From assembly GCA_021399435.1 (NCBI GenBank), contig JAJTUP010000024.1:744001-808000 (forward strand): 64,000 nucleotides of DNA, in the 5' to 3' direction. Below are positions 56,040-64,000 of this stretch, piece by piece; the stretch's first letter is position 1; every line of letters begins with the position of its first letter. The DNA is from Diaporthe sp. PMI_573. Its lineage: Eukaryota; Ascomycota; Sordariomycetes; Diaporthales; Diaporthaceae. Both the position numbers and the translations under genes were made by a program. A model generated the notes under the pieces. The model worked only from the letters and a program-made list of their open reading frames with translations. It was not told where the DNA came from and ran no database searches.

Positions 56040-56910
56040 TATGATGTGGTTTTACGGACTGTCTAGGTGTAATGACCATGGATACTGTGACGTCATTATA
56101 GAACATTCGCGAAGACTTATAGGTGGCAAATCTGAGAGGGTACCGAGTATAAGTAAGCGCTTCCCCCACACCCTTTGCCTTGAGGAACGAAGTGACGAAG
56201 AGCTCTGATGCCCCGCGCTTCTCCACCCGGGCCCACAGCACATCCCGGGATTTAGAGACTGCCCTCTAACCCCAAAGGGGCAATTTTGGCATACGGGCCC
56301 ACATAACTTTAGTCATCGATCCACGACTTTGGTGTGGGGAGTTTTGGGCGTGATGGCCAGGAGGGTGGAGTGCAAAACTCTTAGTACATTATTTGACTAA
56401 TCAGATTTGCCAATCGTTCCGTATCAACACAACCGCCATCCTCCAAGGAAGTATGCAGTTTTAAAATAGGCACGGTGGAGTGTTGCTATCAAAGGTGCCT
56501 ATCTACATAGTCCGAATCAAGCTTCGTTTCTATTTCGGTCCTCAAGGCTCTTAAGGCAAAGCGCTTGCGATTTGCATCTCCTGTCTTACATAAAGAGTCA
56601 CACACGCGCATAATCAATTAACGCCCGGCGGGACTAACCCGAAAGGGCTAAAGAGTTACACTTATGAGCGAAATTGGTGTCCTATCGACTTTACACTCTT
56701 TCATTGAGTTCTGGACCCACATATCCTGACATACAGTGCGTATTAATATCTGCGCACACTTTGTACTTCAGTCATCATGAGTCATCTGAAGTTCTGGATT
56801 AGGGGCGGCTCCCTTTCGTGTGATCCTCAACTTCTCCACTAGCTTGGGTTCTATTCTATCCTGCAAGAAGTTTTAACCTTTTACTTCGGTATTCGGGAAA
56901 CAAATCCATC
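56040..56910. other. Intergenic, return to normal GC
   Basis: No gene recognised. Composition returns to normal; the last part would be the promoter of the HNH pseudogene. Confidence 0.45.
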
Positions 56911-57715
56911 ATGGCGGCTCCACGCCGTCACTAGTCGTCCCTGGAGGGCTTGATTGACTTTTCCGCCGCCGCAACCTTCTTCGCAAACGAGCAGCAGCGC
57001 ACACAGGCCGTTGGCAGGTTCCGCCGTATCGTCGACTACTTCGAAGCCGCTGAGCAGCCGGCTCCCAGATACGGCGACGGGTACAATCGTCCAGCCCTCG
57101 TTCGCCTCACATTCGAATATGCGCACTCGCAGACGTCGCAGGACAGATTCCTTGGGGCCTTTTTCCGACCTCTTGCCCTTGGGATGCTCGACGACGACAG
57201 TGTCGACCTCAGCGACGACAGCGTAGTAGCTGATTCCCGCTCACCGCTGTTTGGGTTTGCCGAGTTCCTTATGACTAATTTCTTCCTCCCTCGTATGTCA
57301 TCATCTCCTAGCCTACTGACCTCTAACAGATAATTTGGACAGTACGAGCATCTACGACAAGACGCCTCAGCCATCCCCCGTCTACCACGCTGCGGTCCAG
57401 CAAGCCCAAACGCAGGAGGATCAACAGCGTATAGAAGACTTTGTTGGAACACCTGAGCGTTTGTCAACCCTGCGGGGCTCCTGTCTTACCCGCGACCGTC
57501 ATTGCTGCGTTATTACGCACACCTTCGACATCGCGGAGGCGATGCAACGGTTGAGGCGACCTCCGGCTACAGATTATGATGGAAATCCACTCAATATGAG
57601 CAACAATGGAGGTCTGGAGGTGGCGCATATCTCCCCCATGCTGTCCCATGATCCCCGAGATCTGGTGGTGCCGATTGCACTTGTTTATACACACAAAACT
57701 CACCGTGATTGCTCC
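56911..57715 (+). pseudogene. HNH-nuclease domain protein, broken
   Basis: The frame from ATG 56911 reads MAAPRRH, then a TAG (CAG-to-TAG would restore Gln), then SSLEGLIDFSAAATFFANEQ, RRIVDYFEA and FGFAEFLMTNFFLP as in the N-terminal part of fungal HNH_2 proteins. The frame shifts at about 57294: only a 37-nt intron, shorter than any other here, would restore it. The HNH part follows: VGTPERLSTLRGSCLTRDRH, CCVITHTFDIAEAM, GGLEVAHISPMLSHD. After that point family similarity ends, so the C-terminal half is lost. The first stop fits RIP leaking from the AT-rich block. Not functional. Confidence 0.7.
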
Positions 57716-57933
57716 CTTTTGTGCCATAAAGGAGAATGGTGGCGCCACAGAGCCGAGCGAGGCCATTGTCAGATGCACTGTACTCTTGGATTCGGTGGAA
57801 TTAAATGGGGTTGCAACTGCTTGATTAAATTGCTTGTCGAATTCCCTCTTGTGGTTCTGACTGGAAGCCACAACCTCCTTCTTTATAAATCTTTCTGTAG
57901 GATTTAGGCTTTGTCACTATAGTGGCTAAGGCT

Positions 57934-57998
57934 CACTGGCGCTCTGGCAGTGCCAAGCATCTAGTCAGCTCCGCTGACTAGATACCCAGGGGCCCCTG
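57934..57998. repeat. Cluster of hairpins, possible hAT terminus
   Basis: Three inverted repeats in 65 bp: CACTG...CAGTG (57934..57952), ATCTAGTCAGC-TCC-GCTGACTAGAT (57959..57983, 11-bp perfect stem, 3-nt loop) and the palindrome CAGGGGCCCCTG (57987..57998). Subterminal hairpins beside CAGGGG-type ends are typical of hAT transposons. I could not find the other end. Confidence 0.5.
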
Positions 57999-58078
57999 AA
58001 CCCCTTTCTTTCTGACAGCCATCACTACCCCACTTAGCTTGACAGAACCTGACCGACAACGCCAGGCCCTTCGACATG

Positions 58079-61000
58079 CTAGATGATGCGAGCCCGCTCA
58101 GTTCCATATTCCAGCGCTAGATGAGTCTTGCGGAGGGTAGCGACGCCGAATCTTTCGTACTCGGTACCTGTCCCACTAGTCTGCGCCGGCAAGACAACCA
58201 AGACGTAATAGACCTCATCGTCTTGGTTCCCTGATACGCCTTTGCCGACTACGACGCACTTAAGGTTTTCAACATCGGCTCTTGGCTGATAATCTAGGAT
58301 AAGAACACCTGGGTCTCGCAGCATCTCAGCTGTAAATGTCGTAACGGGTGCCGTTATTGTCGCTGATTCCTCCGCAGTCGACAGGCAGATATCGCGATTC
58401 CACTCGATCTCGGTCGATGTGATATCCAAATAATCGATAGGTCCCATAAATGACATCCACGACCACGTCGGCACACTTGTGGTGTTATTCCTAATCCAAC
58501 GAAGGAACACATCACCCGCTCGTCGCCATAGGAGGCTGCGGTGTAGGTGCTCAAAACTAGTAAAGACGCCAAACGCGACGGAGGACCTCATCCCCTTGGC
58601 TAGACGGTGGCTAACGCCAGCCACAGCGATTTGCCGATCGGTAGCGCGTGTCAGCTCCAACTGTGAGTAGTTTTTGAAGACAGATTGGAAAACACGATGC
58701 TGTGTGTGGCTGGTAGCCGCCTGCGCCATGGCGAGCGTAGGGAACTGCGGGTCTCCGAGGAAGCTAGCTTCTTGGCTGGACGAAAATTATTAGCTGGCCG
58801 GCGAGGAGAGGTAAGGTATTAGAGAAAGGGGGAGGAAGTGAAGTAGAGGGAACAGTACTTGTTTAAGAGGGTTAAGGTCTCGCAGTGGATGCCGCGGCCG
58901 CACTCCCAGTACGTCTGGCCGCTACTAAAATGGATCGTCCGCCGCGCCAGCGCCCGCTCCTGCAGGACCCAGCCGCGCCTACTGAGGCCGGCGTGTTCGA
59001 CATCGCCACGGAAGTCGTCGACTGTCTCGCAGAGGTACAGCGGTGCGCTCAATGGCGTCGGAAGCGCGACAAAGCGGTCGGCTGGCGGTGACCGCAGGAA
59101 GCCGGCTTGCGTGCCGGTGGCGGCCGTTGCTGCGATTACGCAGTACGCAAACGAGAAAACGGCCCCCATACGCTCAGACTCACGCATCCAGTCGCTCCTA
59201 TCGTCCTGGATGATGCAAAGCGAGTCGATCCAAAGGTAGCGCTCCCCTAGACCACGCGTGACCGTGATGGCGTCCTGGAATGTTTTGCCGAGCTGGGCAA
59301 CGCGGATACCCCGGCGGCGCTGGGCCAAGTTGGACGTAAAGGTGCAGTTGGCCTCCCGCTCCTCTTCGCTAGGTTTGCCCCAGCAGTGGGAAAGGGCAAC
59401 GTACCGACCACATTGTGACGGATTGGTGCACACGAGGTGTACAAGACTCTCGTCCTCGCTCGCATTGCCCACATCAATCACCCTGCTTGGCAAGGCTGTC
59501 TGGGACAACGCAGCGCAGCCAAATTTCTCGTGGCTATCGTCACAGCGCCGGATCCAGCTTCGAAGAAGCTCGTGATATTCGGGGCTTGACCGCGCCAGAA
59601 GTTGTGGCAGCCCGACCTGGATTTCGCCGTCCCCGGGCCAGCCGGGGTCAGCGCACAGCCTCAGCACGGGCCGGCTGTGCCCATCGGTCCACAGATTCGT
59701 CCCTTGCCTAAACACTCTAACGAGCCGCACCGACTGAACCCCGTGCGGCCAGAGCGCTCGGTGCAGCATTTTGCACAGCTCGCAGTCCTCGGACTTGTCG
59801 CCCGGGCTGATGAATCGCTCGAAGCGTGGATCGTGGACCTGAAGTTCTGCGCACTCGCCGCACAGCCGGGAGGACGATGCCCCTCGCTGCCCTGCCAGGC
59901 GGGGGTCAGGAGGCAGCACACTGCCCCCGCTCCTAGCCCAGAGGTCCCGGGCGAAGTGATTGTCGACGGATCGCTGCCACTGGCTCTCCTCCGCCTGGTC
60001 GCCGCCAAGCAGACGGTGGGCCGGGCCTCCCAGTCTCGCATTGCTGGTTCCGGAAGCATCGACGCCGTCATGGCGCGCCGCGTCTGCTGCCTTTCCCTCC
60101 GCTTGCTCCTCTAGTGGGACGTGGCGCTCGATCTGGGCTTCAACCCAGCTTTCGAAGTCCGCGAGCTCAAAATGGGTCATTTCACCGCCTACATCACCAA
60201 AAGGCGGCCTCGGCGCGTCGCTCGCTCGGGACCGATGAAAGGGTTGATGGCGGGCGGCTAGAGCTTGGCCCGCGCCGTCTGGTGTCTCCCCGGCCGGCTT
60301 TCTCTGCTTGGTCAACGCCAGGTGCTGTTTGAGCATTGTGGAGGACAGCACCGTGTCTTGGTCAATGTCCAGCTTGGCAAGATGGGAGAGCGGCAGCGCC
60401 TGTGCCTCGGGCGACTGGATCGCATCCCAGTCCTCGGTGAGCGTGGTGTCAACGCGGCGAAGCACCTCGCGGGGGAAGCTGTACCAGGAGGCCGCTTCCG
60501 TGGCCGCGGGTCCCAGCTTCACGACACGCCGGCTGATCTTGGCCTTCATGAAGAAGAGAAGGTCGTGCGACACGTGCTCAGATGCGGCCCTGTCCAGCAC
60601 GGAGCCCATGAGGAAGATCATGAACGCTTTGTAGAGAGACGTCGGCTGTCCGTTGTTCCCACTGCCGCGTTGCCTGGCGGCGGCGCGGTCTAGCGTAAGC
60701 TGCAGAACCACCCGGATGAGCAGCCACAGCGGCGTCCTGCGCCAGAAGAACTCAGTGTCAGGCCAGACCTCCTTGAGCACCTCCTCTCTGCAGTGCTTGC
60801 TAATGACAACGGCCTCATCCGTCGTCAGATCGCGCCCGATGCCGCGCAGCACACCCATGACCATGTCGGTAACCAGTCTCGGGTCCGTCGGCTGAGTACC
60901 ATCATCGGTACCTTTTCCCGCCGCGTCGGGGTTCAACTGGCGAAGCACATCCAAGAACGGCTGCAGGAACGCTGCGTGGGCTACGTGGTGATGGTCCACG

Positions 61001-61588
61001 GCGACGGCGCGGGCGGGGAAGTGGCGCCGGAGCCGCCCCTCGCAGCCCACGACCGTGCCGTCCGCAGCGAGGAGGGATAGGGCCTCAAAACGCATCTCGG
61101 AACCTATCCGGGTAAGGAGAAGGCCGGCATTGTGGTGGGGAACGTGCACCGCCAGGCAATCTACGCCGTGATATTTCAGACCCTGAAAACCCAACACGCG
61201 TGCTCTGCCGCGTACCAGCATTGTCTGTCTGCGTTTGCGCTTTGGAGGGAGGAAGTGACGTACCATGTTCCCCCAGAACCGCCATCTGTTGCTTCAGCAC
61301 ATCGGTATCCAGGCGCATGTATGCCCCGCGATGAGCGTCTATCATGCATTCAAGCATCCGGATGCAGCGATCAAGCACCAGGGACTGCGCGGCGTCAAGG
61401 AAGGGGCGAAAGCTTGTCAGAGTACCATGGACCGTGCGCATCAGCTCCCCTTCGTTCATTGTGCTTTTGGCTGTGCTTCCCGTGCTGGAGCAGGGAAGCT
61501 TCGGAGGTAGGAAGATGTGGCGGATGAGGTAGTACAAGGGATTGTCCGTGCAGATGGGTTCACCGCCGCGGTTCTCAGTGCTGGCCAT
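58079..61588 (-). CDS. DUF6606-HET fusion protein, 1107 aa
   Basis: Three exons, 61588..61264, 61160..58859 and 58775..58079 (introns 103 and 83 nt, phases 1 and 2), give 1108 codons. Residues about 10-450 match DUF6606, the N-terminal domain of giant fungal DUF6606/DUF3638/DUF3645 proteins: NPLYYLIRHIFLPPKLP, VHVPHHNAGLLLTRI, CEGRLRRHFPARAVAVDHH, LVTDMVMGVLRGIGR, RRTPLWLLIRVVLQL, MTHFELADFESWVEAQIER. After a linker comes a Cys-rich entry (LCGECAEL, DCELCKML) and a HET domain from about residue 690: YVALSHCWGKPSEEERE, YLWIDSLCIIQDDRSDW, RRGWVLQERALARRTIHFS. The fusion lies within exon 2 without a stop or frameshift. HET proteins trigger cell death on nonself recognition; here DUF6606 stands where a sensor domain might be. 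Confidence 0.88.
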
Positions 61589-62229
61589 GTTGTACGATCG
61601 GCAGGCTGGTGACAAGTCGAGTTGCAATGCTTTATCAGCAGAGAGTTGACAGTCGTCTTTGCAACAGCGAAACACTACGGCGACATGGGAATATGTGACA
61701 CGCTGGGGAAAGTTCTAGTAGTTGAAATTTTTTGCTTTTCCTTTGCTTCTAAATTACAAGTTGAAACTTGAGTGTCAGCCGCACCCACAGCCATGCTACC
61801 AATCACTGCAGGAGCGTTGTTGGAGGTTGGCCGAGACACTAAAAGGATGCCGTAGCTCGAGACTAGACGCATGCAGTTGGTGGGGTTGTGTGTTGTCAGA
61901 CGCTGTGCAATCTCTCGCCGCCGCCACAAAGCCTCTGTTGTCGTGGAAGCCGGCTACTTCCGCAGATGGTCTCCACAGCGCCAGAGCCTTTATTTTGTGC
62001 TCCAACTCCGGCAGCTTGATTGCTCATGATGTACATCATCTTGATGTAAATCAATCGGTCAACTGGGGTTTCCCGGATCCTCGCTGGACGCCTTTGGCTG
62101 TCACGGTTCCAACCATCTCTCCCCTGCAGCGAATAGCCAAAAGACGCCTAGTGGGTAGGTAAGAAGTAACGCAGGATGTCTCTTCTTTATTGACATGGTT
62201 CGTGTTGCTAATCCGAGGTAGCGGGTATT
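61589..62229. promoter_or_regulatory. Divergent spacer between DUF6606-HET gene and its split-off partner
   Basis: A 641-bp spacer. It contains the presumed native promoter of the DUF6606 start (left) and, by position, would also serve the plus-strand gene (right). A plus-strand in-frame TAA at 62209 precedes the ATG at 62230; an AG at 62219 could be a splice acceptor if there is an upstream exon. Confidence 0.45.
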
Positions 62230-64000
62230 ATGGAACCCCCCCCGTTGATTTCAACGGGACGGTCCGATACTGCGGAGGCCGGGTTCACCGAGGCCTTTGG
62301 GGGTATCGGGAGTCTGATCCAATCGTACCAAGAAGCTGGGGCCAAACTGTACCAGGACAATCCCGAGGCGCTGTCGGCGGCGCGACTAACCATTCTGGAG
62401 CTGTGGGTCACGGCGGATAGTTCGGCAGTTCAGCTGGTCCCCTTGCTCCGGCAATACGATCCCGGGTTTCGGGCCGGCCTATTCGACGGCCTTGTACTGC
62501 CAAAACGAGAGCAGCTACGCCGGCTGGCCAGAGTGGAGGATTACCTCGAGCGGCGAAGAGCTGGCGCGGGCTCCAACGGCCCTCCTTGGCGGTTCCACGA
62601 CGGCGACGGCTCTTGGTCCAAAACGAGCTTTGCCGTCTGCTACTACGACTCGTCGCCTCACCATCAACGGCTGTATCGCAACCTCAAGGAGGCCGCGGAC
62701 GATGTACAAGCTACGATGGCCGCAAGACGGTGGGAGGCCATGGCGGCGGAAGCGGTGGTGGCGGAGACCCAGCAGCGGCCTGGTTTCTACCTCTGGCCGC
62801 TGGTTTGGAGCGAGACACAAGCCAAAGCTGTCATCTTCGAGGCCGACGTACCTACCGTCTTTGCTATGTGGAGGGAGATTACGCAGCGCATTCTCGCCAT
62901 CTTTTGCGGCCCGTCCGCTGTAAGGCTCCCGGGGACCTGGCGCCGCAGATGGCAGGACTTCAAGCTCGCGCGCGTGGCTGACGAGCTTCCACGCGAGGTT
63001 GGCCGGCTTTTACGTCGGGATGGCACTAACTCACGTGCCGAGTTTGACAGGCTTTTCAGCGAGGTGGAGGGACCGTTGGTGGCGGTATGGAACGAGCTCC
63101 GCCATATATCCGGCGGCCAGACGCTTATCGAGCCGTCCCCCGGCGGCAACCCGGACGCCACGCAACCGGACAGCTGGGATGACAACTTCAACCAGCCGTG
63201 TTACGCGTCCGGCACGGTCGTCCCGGAAGTGCTGCGGCGGTGGATCTCTGGCACGGCCCACATACCCAACGAGGTGCTCGCGGCGCGGCCGCAGTGTCCG
63301 CCCACCATGGCGCCGGACGAGTTCCGGGCCTTTGGCGACCTGCGGGCCGGCCGCCAGCTGCAGTGGCACAACATCCTCCTGCAGCTGACCGTGCCCTCGC
63401 TCAACATCAGCCGGCCCGACGTCTTCTGCCTCATCATGCAGGCCGCCCACGAAGTGGGGCCCCGGGGCGCGCACGGCGCCGTACGCAGCACCCACGACAT
63501 CCTCGGCGAGGCGCGGTTCGGCAACGCGCTGCTCGGCGGCCTCGAGGATGCCCTGAGCCGCGTGGCGGACCAGCGCAATGCCGAGGTGGCGCTGTGCGTG
63601 CTTGCCAGCCTCGCCGTGCGGCTGCTGTCCATGTCCCCGCACCGGCAGGTGCAGGGCCGGTGCCTGGCCTGCCTGCGGCTCCTCCGGGACGCGGGGCGGG
63701 AACGCGCCCGCGCCCTGGCCGCGGAGCTTGAAGTGTGCGACACGGCCGACGACGCGCGGCGGGCGAGCCTGGCGCGGCGCACCCAGCTAGCGGCGCTCGC
63801 GTGCCACGCCACCTTTGACGTGGGCGCCCCGCACCACGAGTCGGTGCTCTTGGACGACGGCGAGGCGGCGCTCCTCATCGAGTCGGCGATCCGCGCCACC
63901 GAGCACGCGGCCACCCGGCTCCCGGACCACGCCGCCACGCCCGTGCTGGACGTGCTCCTCTACCGCCGGCACCGACTGTCTCACGAGATGGAGCCGCGCC
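62230..64000 (+). CDS. Middle region of a DUF6606/DUF3638-family giant protein, partial
   Basis: From ATG 62230 the frame is open for 590 codons to the window edge. It is not the start of a normal family member: it begins in the stretch that directly follows DUF6606 in the giant fungal proteins (FGGIGSLIQSYQEAGAKLYQ, LTILELWVTADSSAVQLVPL, LPKREQLRRLARVEDYLERR), then SFAVCYYDSSPHHQRLYRNL, the long region WHNILLQLTVPSLNISRPDV and HDILGEARFGNALLGGLEDA. The DUF3638 and DUF3645 peptidase-like parts would lie beyond 64000. The missing N-terminal part sits 0.6 kb away on the other strand, fused to a HET domain. Either this is a truncated but expressed protein with a new start, or a pseudogene in its first stage. 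GC-rich third positions agree with a recently functional gene. Confidence 0.8.
   Translation, partial: MEPPPLISTGRSDTAEAGFTEAFGGIGSLIQSYQEAGAKLYQDNPEALSAARLTILELWVTADSSAVQLVPLLRQYDPGFRAGLFDGLVLPKREQLRRLARVEDYLERRRAGAGSNGPPWRFHDGDGSWSKTSFAVCYYDSSPHHQRLYRNLKEAADDVQATMAARRWEAMAAEAVVAETQQRPGFYLWPLVWSETQAKAVIFEADVPTVFAMWREITQRILAIFCGPSAVRLPGTWRRRWQDFKLARVADELPREVGRLLRRDGTNSRAEFDRLFSEVEGPLVAVWNELRHISGGQTLIEPSPGGNPDATQPDSWDDNFNQPCYASGTVVPEVLRRWISGTAHIPNEVLAARPQCPPTMAPDEFRAFGDLRAGRQLQWHNILLQLTVPSLNISRPDVFCLIMQAAHEVGPRGAHGAVRSTHDILGEARFGNALLGGLEDALSRVADQRNAEVALCVLASLAVRLLSMSPHRQVQGRCLACLRLLRDAGRERARALAAELEVCDTADDARRASLARRTQLAALACHATFDVGAPHHESVLLDDGEAALLIESAIRATEHAATRLPDHAATPVLDVLLYRRHRLSHEMEPR

Noticed and set aside
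57335..57907. Possible functional HNH gene with a 37-nt intron
   Set aside because: The intron would be shorter than any other here (49 nt or more), the first exon has a stop at codon 8, and the C-terminal half does not match the family.
59602..60693. 170- and 142-codon plus-strand frames over the DUF6606-HET gene
   Set aside because: Antisense shadows of the GC-rich exon 2.
63031..63938. 203- and 245-codon minus-strand frames near the right edge
   Set aside because: The plus strand carries a continuous 590-codon frame with family motifs; these are its antisense.

Overview
This window is nuclear DNA from a filamentous ascomycete (Pezizomycotina, probably Sordariomycetes). Evidence: short 49-150 nt introns with GT-AG ends and CTRAC-like branch sites, Zn2Cys6 and HET-domain genes, secreted plant-polymer enzymes, and two AT-rich blocks whose transposons and gene relics carry stop codons at former Gln and Trp codons, the C-to-T signature of repeat-induced point mutation (RIP). 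No species is assigned. All splice models were built by hand by joining reading frames at splice sites; there is no transcript evidence.

Left part (1-25.5 kb, normal GC): a GH54/CBM42 alpha-L-arabinofuranosidase (abfB), a small secreted six-cysteine protein, a 385-aa ascomycete protein of unknown function, a dysferlin-domain peroxin of the Pex23/Pex30 type, a 1319-aa low-complexity protein with 23 glutamines in a row, a gene-free stretch of about 6.8 kb, an 86-aa secreted eight-cysteine effector-like protein, a degenerate 15-bp minisatellite, a secreted alpha/beta hydrolase, and the C-terminal stump of an MFS drug transporter.

First AT-rich block (about 25.9-28.9 kb): one RIP-killed Fot1/pogo transposon with long terminal inverted repeats and TA target duplications, next to a decayed DUF6594-like gene.

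Middle GC island (30.7-40.4 kb): a compact four-gene group. A vanillyl-alcohol-oxidase-type flavoprotein and a stilbene/carotenoid cleavage oxygenase diverge from a shared 500-bp promoter; a Zn2Cys6 regulator and a cytochrome P450 diverge from a second promoter. The set looks like an aromatic (phenylpropanoid/stilbenoid) catabolic cluster with its own regulator, although the VAO homologue lacks the active-site Asp of VAO.

Second AT-rich block (about 41-55.9 kb): a readable insertion history. A RIP-damaged FHS/L-fucose-permease-like gene was hit by two copies of a 0.5-kb LTR-like repeat (R1). One R1 copy was then split by a 9-kb Ty1/copia element (237-bp LTRs, TGGAT duplication), which in turn was hit by a 418-bp hAT-type MITE (8-bp duplication). 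A third R1 copy lies at the right edge.

Right part (56-64 kb): a RIP-stopped HNH-nuclease pseudogene, then the most unusual object here. The N-terminal DUF6606 part of a giant fungal protein family (the DUF6606/DUF3638/DUF3645 proteins, annotated as ubiquitinyl hydrolases) is fused in frame to a heterokaryon-incompatibility (HET) domain on the minus strand. The segment that should directly follow DUF6606 in that family lies divergently on the plus strand, open to the window edge. A single inversion joining half of one gene to a HET gene explains the layout.
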